DNA of 64,000 nt, taken from positions 930,001-994,000 of the forward strand of contig JACGCM010000146.1 of NCBI GenBank assembly GCA_014058105.1. Reading direction: 5' to 3'. The notes beneath the pieces are model-generated. The model was not told where the DNA came from. It was given only the letters and a program-made list of their open reading frames with translations, and made no database searches. The position numbers and the translations under genes are program-made. This DNA is from Kingdonia uniflora (lineage: Eukaryota > Streptophyta > Magnoliopsida > Ranunculales > Circaeasteraceae). This document shows positions 37,466 to 48,700 of the stretch, piece after piece; within the stretch, counting starts at the first letter, position 1; each line of letters starts with the position of its first letter.

Positions 37466-38128
37466 TGTAGTAGCTTATTTCGCATCTCGAACTCATGCTT
37501 CATCTTCAAACTACATATGAACTTTGAACCCATCAACAGAGCATGTGGCACTTTAATAGCTCAATCAGAATCAAGACATCAACATCAGGAAATAATTTCA
37601 CTATAAATTTCTCAACCAACACCACTCACTTGTGATACTCCTCGTGTTCTTGGTTGAGAGCCATCTTGTAATAGCTTATTTCATATCTCAAACTCATGCT
37701 TCAACCTCTGCATTAACAGCTTGAGTCAATGGGCACAACATCATCAATATAGTCCTTACAAGACAGGCAGGATTAGTCCATTGCATAATCTAAATGGTCA
37801 TGAAGAGTATCTAACATATATTTTGTAACGTCCATCGTCAAGAAACTTAATGGTTATGAAACAATCATATTATAAGACCTATAAATTGGACTAGTGAATT
37901 CAAGATGAGGGACGGGAGAACTCTCACTCTAATATCCCATATTCTCATAACACTCATTGTAATAAGCTAGCAATCTCAATAAGATCATCTTCTTTTTCTC
38001 AAAATCCTCAAGAGAAGTCATGATTTTTAACGCTAAATCATCTTGTTAGTTATTACTTAATATTCTTAAGTGTTCTAGACATATCTGGTGTAAAGGCAAA
38101 GTCCGGATCCTGAAATTAGGCTATTACA
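37466..38128 (+). repeat. 3' LTR of TatC
   Basis: TGTAGTAGCTT to GGCTATTACA. It contains an internal TGTAATAGCTTATTT at 37667, repeating its own start. Confidence 0.85.
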
Positions 38129-38199
38129 AAATTGAACATTAAATGGAAACTATGGAAGAAAAGAAATCAGTGCTTGAACCAACTATTCAAACAGAAGTA

Positions 38200-38659
38200 A
38201 TTCTTAGAGCCAAGAAATGATGATTGTGCAGAAGCAAACTTCTAATCTCTGTCTCCCTTCCCCACAACCACAATTGCCTTCTTTATAACTACCACCATCA
38301 GAGAGTTGGTAGAGATGAAGAAGGCCTTCACTTAGAATCTAATCCTATGCAAGATTCCGGCGATACTGCCTCGCAGTTACACCGGCCTTCATATCTGTCT
38401 CCTCAACCTTGTCTTCTCCAAGGATGCGGAGACACCTCCAACGTTGCTCGCCTGTTAAGACAACGCAATAAAATCATCACATACAGTCAAAATATTCTTC
38501 AGCTTCAGCCGCTTCTTCTTCTGACATACCCTGATACGTCGGTAGAACGGGAATGGGAGTGGGCATCTCTAATGATTGGTCACCGAAGTATCTCAACATA
38601 AATTTTTGCATCTCCGCAGAAACTTTCTCTTCATAAACCATTCTCCGGGTCTTCACCAT
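38200..38659 (-). pseudogene. Small antisense gene of TatB
   Basis: ATG at 38657-38659 (two more ATG codons lie in frame just upstream): MVKTRRMVYEEKVSAEMQKF, YFGDQSLEMPTPIPVLP, GMSEEEAAEAEEYFDCM. A TAA/TAG-type stop then breaks the frame, after which KFYYVVLTGE and RCLRILGEDKVEET continue, ending in a Gly-containing tail (LYQLSDGGSYKEGN). It is the best-preserved copy at the N-terminus and closest to TatA. It is separated from its partner gene at 22417 by the TatC insertion. Confidence 0.65.
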
Positions 38660-38730
38660 CATCAATCTAGCCTTCCAAATAATTTTTTAAAATAACAATG
38701 TACTTTACAAGAATCCTTTATATAGGTACT

Positions 38731-38740
38731 ATTTATATAA
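38731..38740 (-). promoter_or_regulatory. TATA box of small antisense gene (TatB)
   Basis: The minus strand reads GGTTATATAAATAGTACC, a strong TATA match about 75 nt before the ATG at 38659. A second TATATAAAG lies close downstream (38718-38726). Confidence 0.55.
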
Positions 38741-38989
38741 CCCTCGCATTTAATGTGCAGGTACATTTCCAAAGCAGTTATCATTAAAAGCAGAGCCACT
38801 CTCAGAACCCCAAGCGTCGCGTACATCAATACTTCCAGTATCATTCAATGTAGATAAATCCCACCACATAAAACAAATACCCATTTTCCATACCAGTTAA
38901 ATCAACATTAATATGTCATTTCTTTTTCAGCTTCCAATAACACAACTTCACAAATTCTTTCTCAACCAAAGCCATTCGTAACTTCTGTT

Positions 38990-39002
38990 GTAAGGGGGAG
39001 AT
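38990..39002 (+). other. Polypurine tract of TatB
   Basis: gtaagggggagat directly before the 3' LTR. Confidence 0.85.
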
Positions 39003-39618
39003 TATAGGGACAAATCCCTATATCTAACCCAATTTGAGCAATTTCTAAATTCGAACTACTTCCAGATTAGACTCACGCATTTTACACGTGACATGAACAA
39101 TCAACATTGTCTCATAGCCCATAAACTGATAAAGAATGTGGATCAATCACAAATAGAAAAGCATGAACAAGTCAAAGACACCTGTCTCTCATGAACTCAA
39201 CAGTTACTCAGTCAACCACCACTTCTCATATTGATCGGAGAATGTTCTTCAACATGATAGCGAACTGCGGGCAAAATCTATATAAGGGAAAAGTTCCAGA
39301 AGAAACGAGGACTAGAAAAATATATGGGAAATTACCAAGAAAACAATATTTTCTAGATTCTCAAGCACAAAAATTTTTATTTACAAGGTCAAGTATTTCA
39401 AGTTCGAGAGATCAGTTATAATATGATATCATCCTCAAGCAACAAAAGTTATTGTTACTAAAACCCTCAACTCGAGGTTATGGTTTTTAACCTATTCAAA
39501 GGTTTTCTAGGCTAAATCTCCTGTGTTGTTTCTTACTTTATATAAGTTTTTGTCATAGGAACATTGGTGTAAGAGCTAATTCTCAGCCATCTTGAGCTTA
39601 CAGAATTAAGCCATTACA
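39003..39618 (+). repeat. 3' LTR of TatB
   Basis: TATAGGGACA to AGCCATTACA, 616 bp, the same length as the 5' LTR. Followed by the target copy acatt and hAT transposase sequence. Confidence 0.9.
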
Positions 39619-39623
39619 ACATT

Positions 39624-40371
39624 AATTCTTGATCCTCGATTCAAGATGAAATATGTTCAGTTTTGTTTAATCTCAAGATTAGAATTTGAATCATCTAAAG
39701 TGGGTAATTTAGTGTCAAGGGTAAATGATGCACTCATTCGCATTTACTATTAGCATTTAGTGAACCATTCTTCCTCATCGCAACTTCAAAATATGGGAGA
39801 ATCATCACAAGGGTTGAGCACTAATCATTGTTATTCTGATGATGATGATGATATGTTTTCGGCTGATGATTTTCAAATACACTTGGAGGAAGATGACAAT
39901 TTGGTGAGCAAGTCAGAAGTTGAACGGCACATGGCGAAGGTGTGTGAACAACCAAAGATTGGACATATTAATATATTAGAGTGGTAGAGAACTAATTCCT
40001 CTAAGTATCGGATTCTTTCTCATGTTGTAGATAATGTATTTGCCATTCCCGTCTCTTCAGATGCATTGAAGTCTGTATTTAGCATAGGGGGGCGTATACT
40101 TGATTGTTTTATAGTTCATTAGCTCCTACTACTATTGAAACCCTTATATGTTCTTAAGATTGGCTCCGACCATCAATGGTCCCAATAAATCTTCGGAAAT
40201 CAATGAATGAAGCTAAAAAACTTGAAAAGCTTGACAAAGGTAATGAGATACTTAGAGATATTAATTTAATTAATTTTCTTAGATAACTCTTTATTTCAAA
40301 TATTTTTTTGTTATTGCTATCTAGAGTTGCTCGAGGGGTCAAATTTACATCCATCTTTTATGGAGGATTGA
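39624..40371 (+). pseudogene. hAT transposase, C-terminal part (dimerisation domain)
   Basis: It continues the gene broken at 11651: the LDPRFKMKY motif is at the junction (about 39630). An acidic stretch of Asp codons follows (39836-39850), then the hATC dimerisation domain: INILEW, TNSSKYRILSHV, DNVFAIPVSSDALKSVFS and GGRILD (about 39965-40110). One codon of the conserved Trp pair is TAG (39985-39987), and there is a frameshift after GGRILD. A late intron (40240-40324, GTAATG...ATCTAG) precedes a short last exon ending in TGA at 40371. The dimerisation domain is essential in active hAT transposases. Confidence 0.85.
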
Positions 40372-40900
40372 AGTCATCCCACCAAAAGGTAATCAGAACA
40401 TCGCATGGTATTTAAAAGCCTTCTTATCCATTTTGCTTGGTTGAGCTCCCTCTGGCTACTTTTTCTCTCCCTAACCTAGTTGCAGAGTAGAGAAGTGAAC
40501 TTCTATGCAGTCCCCAAATGGAAAACTCTGGCACCAATAGAATTAACTCAAATCCGTCGACCCCATCCTCCCAGATGCCACCTTCAACACCATTCTCTCA
40601 ACACCCATTATCATAATTCACTCCAAACCACTACCACAACCAATCTAATTTCTAAACTCAATACCAATCATAGACCCCACTTCTGTTTACCATGTCGTAA
40701 GGGGATTCCTTCGGAGGATAGTATCAAAATACCTTTACCCTCTCTCAACCACAACTTTAAAAGTTTAACCCATAATATCGACATTATCCGGTCACTCAAC
40801 TTCAAGGTTTTTAACCACTAAATTGATTTTAGAATTATCAATTTTATGGTGAATCGACTCAGCACAATTAAAGTCAAATGCGCCAATACCTTCTAAAGTT
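40372..40900. other. Unassigned stretch between hAT gene end and Harbinger genes
   Basis: It should hold the hAT 3' untranslated sequence and the left edge of the Harbinger element. ttgagctccctctgg at 40441 is a weak candidate for the Harbinger left TIR. The 113-codon open frame at 40480-40821 has no family resemblance I recognise. Confidence 0.3.
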
Positions 40901-40984
40901 GCGGCGTCTGAGAAAGAAAAAGAAAAAAGAAGAAAGAAAAGAGCACCCATAAAACAAAGATAAAATGTTCAAGTACCGGATGAT

Positions 40985-41925
40985 GCTGAATTTTTTGACG
41001 AGACGGATGATACTAGTCATCATTAGGCGGATTTAGACTTCACATGTTTCACAAGGGCATATGTAACGGCTTCTGTCCATACCACGGGGTGCACAAAGGG
41101 ATTCACTTTCAATCAAAAGGTCAATATTGCATTTAACTGAGACCCCGAGTGCCCCATACAATGATCATGTCTGTTGACCAAATCTCAGTGGTATCTCCTT
41201 AATGCATAATGTGTGGCATACAAGGGGATAGCACCTCAAGTAAAATTTTGGCACGAGAGTGGGAAATACGATAAAGATCGGGTACGTTCTAATTTGTTTT
41301 AAATAAATTTCATTTATTTTTCTTGGATATACACATTATTTATTTGTAATTGGTTATTTTGTGAAATATAGGAAAATGATGCATACAAGATCAATCAAGG
41401 TATGAATGGCGGCAATGACTTCAAATACCGTAAAGCGTATAAGATTTTGGCATGAGAACTGCGATGGGCCAACCTAAAAATATGAATACATCTACCATGC
41501 AGGGAATGTACCAAGAAATTTAGCCATAAGAACATCGCATAAATCTCTCTGAGGAACTCGATTGGATCAAACAACCTATCGAAGGATCCCATCAGCCAAA
41601 AACTCTTTAGAAAAATCCTTGTAACGCAATAAGCCTTGGATGAGGTTATCGTATTTGGTAGCGGTATCCAAACAGTACTTATGAAGATGTAGTTGGAGAA
41701 GAGACAAGGGAAACAAAATAAAAGGAAAGAAGAAGAGCGGAATCAAATCAACAATGGCAAGCCAAAATGGATTTGGAACAAGCAAGGAAAGATCATAAAA
41801 TCATGGATAAAGACATGAGTAATCTTTTTAGACATGTATTGCAATATTATCAGCAAAGGGAAGCTGAGGTCATGGAACGTCTGACCAATAATGCCAGACC
41901 AAGTACCGGTTCAGGTTAATAAATG
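40985..41925 (+). pseudogene. Harbinger ORF1 (Myb/SANT-like DNA-binding protein), decayed
   Basis: Pieces of the usual ORF1 are visible: CFTRAYVTASVHTTG in the first helix region, then VAYKGIAPQVKFWHESGKYDKDR before a probable intron near 41283-41371, then INQGMNGGNDFKYRKAYKIL, matching the family's 'FKFEHCWNIL'-type segment. A Lys/Glu-rich helical tail follows. Family role: nuclear import of the transposase and DNA binding at element ends. Many stops; exon limits approximate. Confidence 0.55.
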
Positions 41926-42173
41926 TAATTTAACTTTGCTGAAGAGGTAAGTTTTCTTTTCAAGAACGTAGTTTACTTTCTAATAATGTATTCATTTGAT
42001 TAATGTATTTTGTTATTGAAGAATGTAATCTTTTGAAGAAATGTCTATTTTCGAGAATATTATGGTAAAACAAATACAAGATTATTGTAATATCAAAAAC
42101 TTGTTCAATAAGCTTGTACGACAAGAAGCATTCAATTACATCAAGGACACTCAGATAATACTTAATTGCAACA

Positions 42174-43489
42174 CTAAGAACAAAGATTTTCCTTTATGGC
42201 CCACAAATGATCGAATAGATCATCCTTTAGATTAAAGTGCAGTTCTCGACTTCGAATGCGGTTCATTTTTGTTATAAAAGCTTCTATTGTTCCGCGTTCT
42301 CTTACAATATTAAACCGTCCATCTTCGATAGTTGAGGAATCATCTAGATCGCAGCCTAAGTATGATGGGAATGAAACTTGTTCATCTTCGATGATTATAA
42401 TATGCATTATCACGTACGCCTTCATGACATTGTTCAAAACCTCAGGATTCCACAATTTAATCGAATATTTGAAAATATTGGACTGTGATTGTAAAATCCC
42501 AAACGCCCGTTCTACGTCTTTTCGATAACTTTCTTGTTGATGAGGAAATAATTTGTATTTCACTATAACCGGATTAGATATGGTTTAGAAAAGTATTCCC
42601 CATTTGGGGTATAAGCCATCCGCTAGGTAATAACTTATATCATAATCTTTACCAGAAATAATAAAATTACAAGGCAGAGCAATACCATCGGCCAGGCTGG
42701 TAAAAAGATATAATTGTTGTAGGAAAATGATATTATTATTAGCCCTTGGTAACTCAATAAAAATATGGTGAATCCAAAGGTCGTGTGAAGCGACCACTTC
42801 AAGAATCCTAGTCGTCTTGGGGTAATGGCAAGTAAATTGACCATGCCAAGCTAAGGGGCAATTCTTCCATATCCAATGCATGCAATCAAGGCTTCTTAAC
42901 ATGTTGGGAAAACCTCGTGACTCTCTTATCACTTTTAATTTTTATACGTCAGCCGCGTTTGGTGCTCGTAGATATTCCTCGCCAAAAATTTCTGTAACCG
43001 CAGCGTAAAACCTTTCCAAACTTAACAAGGTTATGGTTTCTCCAATTCTCAAATACTTGCCATAAAAGGTCTGTCGCAACAACGTAGTGGCGCGATTATC
43101 TTTAGGTACGGTAATAACCATATAGCTTTTGCATTACTGGGTTTTTGGACAAAGTAATCTTCATGTGCAACTACTGCATCGAATATGCACATAATATTGT
43201 CAACTCATGTGAAAACGTCGTCAAAATTCTTCTCGCTCATATGTGTACTTCATGTTGAAGTAGTCCCGCGTAATGCAGTAATACCTTAATTTGTGATCTC
43301 GCTTCTTTCTCTTATCCTTACGGCTCATGAGACTCCTGGGTGACTCAAAGTTGCATCATGTACTTCTAGGTTCATTATATTTTGGTGCATAATGACAATT
43401 ATCATCGCAGAATCAAACATAAGATCGTCAAAGGAGGACAATACACGTAGAGGATCATGAATAGATAAAAAGGATGATGAGGAAGACAT
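42174..43489 (-). pseudogene. PIF/Harbinger DDE transposase
   Basis: Starts at the ATG at 43487-43489 (MSSSSSFLSIHD). Motifs: RGFPNMLRSLDCMHWIWKNC with the first Asp (about 42895), ILEVVASHDLWIHHIFIELP, YYLADGLYPKWG, and the C-terminal RKDVERAFGILQ with the catalytic Glu (about 42510) and KAYVIMHIIIIEDE. The second Asp, in the GSNNDINVL-type motif of the family, reads RANNNIIFL, so it is Asp to Asn. Two open blocks (42932-42585 and 42563-42174) are joined by one frame break. Upstream of 42932 there are stops. Inactive. Confidence 0.85.
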
Positions 43490-43617
43490 TTAAGGTTGTG
43501 GAGTTAAGGGAATGGTGCTGAGGGTGAATGAGGAATAGGCAAAGAGAAGAGAGAAGTGTAAAAGGGAAGAAGAACTAGCCATTTTTGGAGATCAGGGATG
43601 ACGGCGGTCCTTTAATT

Positions 43618-43655
43618 ACTGTACGGTATTTTGATTACCACGTTGTAATCAAAGT
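43618..43655 (-). promoter_or_regulatory. Palindrome upstream of Harbinger transposase
   Basis: The minus strand reads GGTACTTTGATTAC-AACGTG-GTAATCAAAATACC, an almost perfect 14-bp inverted repeat around 6 nt, about 130 nt before the transposase start. A near-copy lies upstream of the plant mobile domain gene at 52650-52686. Confidence 0.6.
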
Positions 43656-43990
43656 ACCACCGCTAGCCCACAACGGCTTGTACCTCTTTTGGGTCCTTCC
43701 CAACGGCAATTTTAACATCTCAACGACTATTTTTTTATATATATATAGATGTTGGCTCCTGATGTTCTAACAACAGTCCCTCCAGTTTAACTCAATAATG
43801 CCAAGTTTTTCACCACTAACACATGATTTTTCAATGGTATTTGGCCAGAATGTTCAACTTCAATCAGTTATGGGACCAAGTTCAAGATCAATTCAGGGCC
43901 TAAACAGATTTTTGATACCCTTATGTAGATTTATATAACCTTTGTAATGCAACTTCTCTCTAATTTGTTTGATTGATCGAGAATAGTACT

Positions 43991-45351
43991 ATGGTAAACA
44001 TGAATGCTCTTACCATGAATCTACTCCAAATGATCATTAGCAATGGTATTAAATGATTGGGGTTAAGTACTGAGGGTTTATTGGTGAAGCTTAATCCCAC
44101 CCCAATTGATGCAACAATACATGGAGAAATTTCAGAATCTGGGAAAACTCTAGCAGATGATCGAGCCACAACAGAGTAGCGGGAAATTACCAAGAAGCCC
44201 GATCTTAACTCTAGGATTGTATGACCGTGGGGGTTCATGGGAACAACTGCTGGCAACGAAACGAATCAAATCAACCTAGTCAATACCATCGAGTCCACAT
44301 CCAACTATGAGAAATAATGCCAACAGGTTATGGGGGGTGAATCAACAAACCAGTGTAAAATCTCTGATGGCATTGACAATGATAATACAAGTAGTTTTGC
44401 AGATAAAGTTAGAGGGAAGGAGAAAACACCACAACCACCTACACCATTAATCCAAGTTGGGATTAGAGGTGATATCCCTATTCTTTCAATCTCATCTGAT
44501 GATATGGCCAAAGGAATAGCTGAATTCAAGTTCAGTCTCATTGTAGAATGGACCTCTAATAGATTAAGTTTGTGAAGGTACAACAATTTGCTCGAGATTA
44601 CTGGAAAACTAAGGGGCTCTACAAACAGATCCGAATTGTTAAAGGATTCTTCATGATCCATCTTAAAAATGAAGAAGATAAATTCCACATTTGGAGCAAC
44701 GGACCATGGATTGTTCAGAATCTCCCCATGCGGATTACGCCATGGAACCCCAAATTCTCTATTAATATACAAAGCAATACCAATGCTCTCATTTGGTGCA
44801 AGTTTCCAGGATTTCCACTGGAATTACGGAGCCACAAGATCGCTATGCTTTTGGGAAAAACGTTGGGAACACCTATTTAATTAGACCAGTCCACAATGTA
44901 TAAAGTATATGGTTACAATGCGTGTATGCTTGTAGACATTGATCTATCAAAACCGATACCAAAGAAAATTTTGTTGGAGGTGGAGGGAGATATCATCAAT
45001 CAGAAAGTCATTCTCCGCAGGATTCCTAAATATGGTGGACACTGCAACAACATTGGGCATATCATAGCAAAATGCAAAGTGATACAAATGGCCTGCAGAC
45101 ATAATGAACAACTCCAGAAGATCAGTAAAAAGCAAGCGAATAATAGCAATAACCAAGTGGTAAAGATGAAAGAAGTGCCACAACTGAAGAAAGGAATCAA
45201 TTGGCAACGGCCCCACAAGTCCAACAAACATATTTACTTTCATGATATACCAGCTAAAAGTAGTGAAGCATCACCAAGTATTTACTTGAACAATGCGAAA
45301 CATGTGGTTACATTCAGGGCAGCTGATGAATGGTCAGCACCCAAGGCATAG
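43991..45351 (+). pseudogene. LINE ORF1 (DUF4283, CCHC-like knuckle)
   Basis: From 44330: SFADKVRGKEKTPQPP, ILSISSDDMAKGIAEFKFSL. A frameshift near 44575 leads into VQQFARDYWKTKGLYKQI, FFMIHLKNEEDKFHIWSNGPW and IWCKFPGFPLELRS, the DUF4283 core. The zinc knuckle near 45030-45075 reads GGHCNNIGHIIAKC and lacks the first Cys. ORF1 proteins coat LINE RNA. The true start is uncertain; an in-phase ATG lies near 43991. Confidence 0.75.
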
Positions 45352-45729
45352 AATAACAACTAAGGGATAGCTACCTCTGATAACAGCTTAAATGCATGCC
45401 TCAATCAGTTAACTAGCATTAAGAAACAATGAATATGAGCCTAGGAAAAATGAGTATTCAGGTACACAAGATAGTGCAGGTGCAGCAATTACAAAAGAGG
45501 TTCAGACACAAATATATCAGATGGTGGCTTATGAAGATGGCCACGAGGGAGACTATGTTAGATCTAGTGCACAAGAAGAAGTTCGTACACTACTGAACCC
45601 TGAGAGTTGGGCAAATGTGATGGAATTAGAGGATAGCATTTAACCCAGCATAGGGCCAAACCAAGTTTTCAAAGGAGGTAAGGCTTACACCATTTACCCT
45701 AGAACCACAAGATCCCAACTCAAAGCTAT

Positions 45730-48700
45730 ATGATGAAAGTCGTCTTTTGGAATGTAAGAGGATTAAAAAACTCCAAAACTCTATTCTATTGGAAAAAGAA
45801 AATTGGGGCACTTAAACCCCAGATAATGGGTTTTGCTAAACCAATGATTTTTACCAATGGAGTATACATTTCAGGCTTTAGCTTAAAGATTATATTCAAC
45901 GAATCCATGCATAGGAAGGGAAATATTTGGATATTTGGGATGAGAACTCTCTGGAACCTAAGGTGATTACGGTTGATATACAATTTATTACAGTCGAATA
46001 CCTGAACTGCCGCCTCTCATTTATCCATAACGACTGCCTACGCATTAACAGACTAGAGTTGTGGTCATAGCTGACCAGCTTTTTACTGAGCAACAGCAAA
46101 TCGTGGATATGCATAGGGGATTACAATGTGATACTCTGACTTTCAGAAAGGAAAGACAGAAGACCACCTTTGGTGAATGTTATCTCTATCTTTGCTAACT
46201 TCCTGTATAGTGCCAACTTGATAAAGAGTAGTACTTCAGGTATGAGATTCACGTGGTACAATGCCCTAAAAGGAAAAAATGGAATATTCAGTCTACTAGA
46301 TAGGTATCTCCATAATAAGCAGTGGCTCGACTCGTTTCATGGCTAGAGAATCAAAGTATACCCAAGAACTAGATCAGACCATTTTGTACTATTTGGAGAA
46401 TGCTACAACATCTCCAAACCATACAACATTCCTTTTCGTTATCTACAGGCATGGAGTAGATATCCTGATTTCTTTAAGGTTGTAGAGCTTAGCTGGAAAA
46501 AACCTTTGTATGCCTCCCCGTTGTTTACGGTGATGCTTAAACTACGAAGGTTCAAGGTCAATATTAAAGAATGGAGACGCTCGATTGCTGGTTCCAAGAT
46601 TTTAAAGGATGACCTGGAATAAGAACGTCTTCATATGTAACTGGAGCAAGAACAGAACCACACAAATGACGGTCTAGAGTATCAAATGGTTATGAAAGAA
46701 AATTTGCGTGCAGACATCGAGAACATGGAGAAGATTACGTGAAGGCAACGATCCCGCATTAAGTGGCTTTAGGCAGGGGAGATAAATACAAGATTCTTTC
46801 ATTCTTCAACTAAGATGAGAATAGAGAAAGCTCTTATAGCAAAACTTTCCACTCCTGGGGGACTGATTCTTACGGACCAAGATGTTATAAGGCAACATAT
46901 AGTTGAGTATTATACCAAGAAATTCACTACAAACAAAGTCATTCATGACCCCTCCCTATTTTCCAACATGATCCACAAAGTTAGACCAGAGGAAAACAAT
47001 TAGTTAACAGATAGGCCGACACAAGCAGAGATACAAGAAGTTGGGTTTCCCCTGGATGGAGATAGTTCACCCGGACCGGATGGATTCCCTGGATTATTCT
47101 TCAGAACACACTGGAATATTTTAGAAGAAGACATATACTCTGGCATCACTTCATTCTTCCATGATGGTATGATCCCTAAATATTTCAACACTAATCTTAT
47201 AGTGTTGATTCCTAAAGTTAAGACTCCAGTGAATATAAAATAGTTCAGACCCATATGTCTTATTAATTTCATATTCAAGATTATTACTAAGATTATAGCC
47301 ACTAAATTATCTCCTATTGCCTCTAAAATTGTCGCTAGAGTCCAAAGTGCATTTATCAAAGGCAGAAGTATCCATAATAACATTTGTCTGACCTCAGTGT
47401 TAGTGAATGAAATAAAAGGGAAATGGAAGGGTGGATACATTGCACTCAAAGTAGACATCTCATAAGTTTAAGATACTTTGAGTTGGGACTTTCTTATTGC
47501 AGCCCTGGACTCCTTTGGATTTAGACCTACATTTTGTCAGTGGATATCGACTCTCGTCCGTAGTAGTATGATCTCAGTTTCATTGAATGGTATACCATCG
47601 GGCTATTTTTTCATGAGCAGAGATCTGAAGTAAGGGGACCTCTTATCCCCACTGCTATTTACGATAGCTAAAGATATACTGAGTATTTACCTCCAGCTAC
47701 TGCTAGAACAATGGAACATCCTCCCCATGGTTACTATTAAACACTATTAAGCACCAACACACCTCCTATTCGCAACTGATATTCTCATCTTTATAAATGG
47801 TAAAAACAAAACCTAAAACACCAGAGAGCAGCTCTTACAAGATACCAGAAAGCGTCAGGACTAGAAATAATCTTAACAAAAGCAAGATTTTTCTCAGTGG
47901 TGTACCCCTCACTCAAAGAAGAATTGTGCTGAACATATTCGGGTTTTCTGAAGGCACTTTTTTGTCAACCTACCTGGAAATTCTACTAATTCAAGGCAGA
48001 GTAACCTTAAATACTATTAGACCTCTAGTGGGAAAAATTAGGAAAAGGGCTAATAGTTGGACAGGAAAACTCTTATCATTCCAGGGTCGAGTAGTCCTAG
48101 CAAGGGCTATCTTAAATAGCATCCCCATATACAATATGGCTATATATAAATGGCCAAGATTGCTCATAACGGAAGGGGACTCTATCATAAGAAACTTTAT
48201 TTGGACTTGGGATCCATCGAAAGGAAAGGGAATTACTGTAAAATGGGAGAAAGTCTATAAACCACTGAAGGAAGGGGGGTTGGGTATCCGATGCTTGAAA
48301 GAAGTTAATGATGCTATGTTATGCAACCTACATTCGGATTTTTGTGACAGGCAAGAGGACTGGTCTAAATTTATGCAACATAAGTTCACAAAAAAAGCAT
48401 GTGACTTCATCCAATATCATAACAAGTCCACTATATGGCCATGTATTAAACTAGCAGCTTGAATCTCTAGACCATATATGGGCTGGTTAGTAGGGAAGAC
48501 ATCAACTTTTGGAAGGACCCTTGGGCGACGGAGATACCCCTGAGGGAATACATTCAGATGCCTCAATCAATGTGGACCAAATGCAAAACTAAACTTAGGG
48601 ACTTTATCAACTCAGATGGATGGGATATACTTGCAGATATTAGGAATCTACTATTGGCTCTAGGGATCAATGTGCTAGAAATACCATACATCCCAAATGA

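Larger units (their letters stand above)
23188..38128 (+). mobile_element. TatC: full-structure Tat-lineage element nested in TatB
   Basis: 14.9 kb with both LTRs, primer site, gag, pol, tandem repeat, two antisense genes and polypurine tract. It splits TatB between the two TatB antisense genes. Left (…23187) and right (38129…) flanks join to match continuous TatA sequence around 3660-3800; the anchor gaaatcagtgcttgaacc on the right aligns with gtgtcagtgcttaaacc in TatA. LTR ends resemble TatA/B (…AATTAGGCTATTACA) but the bodies differ, so it is a related subfamily. No target duplication is recognisable (gagcc left, aaatt right). Confidence 0.9.
11652..39618 (+). mobile_element. TatB: complete-structure Tat-lineage gypsy element, split by TatC
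   Basis: Both LTRs, primer site, gag, pol, tandem-repeat zone, two antisense genes and polypurine tract are present once 23188-38128 is removed, giving about 13 kb. Target duplication is GCATT (11647-11651) and ACATT (39619-39623), 4 of 5 identical, and the flanks rejoin the hAT transposase frame. Two RNase H regions in pol point to the Tat lineage. The LTRs differ at roughly 15% of positions over the first 150 bases counted by eye, so it is an old insertion. Confidence 0.9.
40900..43770. mobile_element. PIF/Harbinger element inside the hAT
   Basis: It has the two convergent genes of a PIF/Harbinger element: a plus-strand Myb/SANT-like ORF1 (40985-41925) and a minus-strand DDE transposase (42174-43489). 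Element ends are not resolved. It lies inside the hAT, since the hAT gene ends left of it and the hAT right end is at 54696. Confidence 0.7.

Noticed and set aside
40480..40821. Possible start of a host gene or Harbinger ORF1
   Set aside because: No resemblance to ORF1 until 40985; composition is Pro/His/Thr-rich and uninformative.
44305..44772. Open frame of 155 codons on the minus strand
   Set aside because: Antiparallel to LINE ORF1, whose DUF4283 motifs are clear on the plus strand.
47000..47458. Open frame of 152 codons on the minus strand
   Set aside because: Antiparallel to LINE RT motifs (SSPGPDGFPGLFF, QSAFIKGR) on the plus strand.
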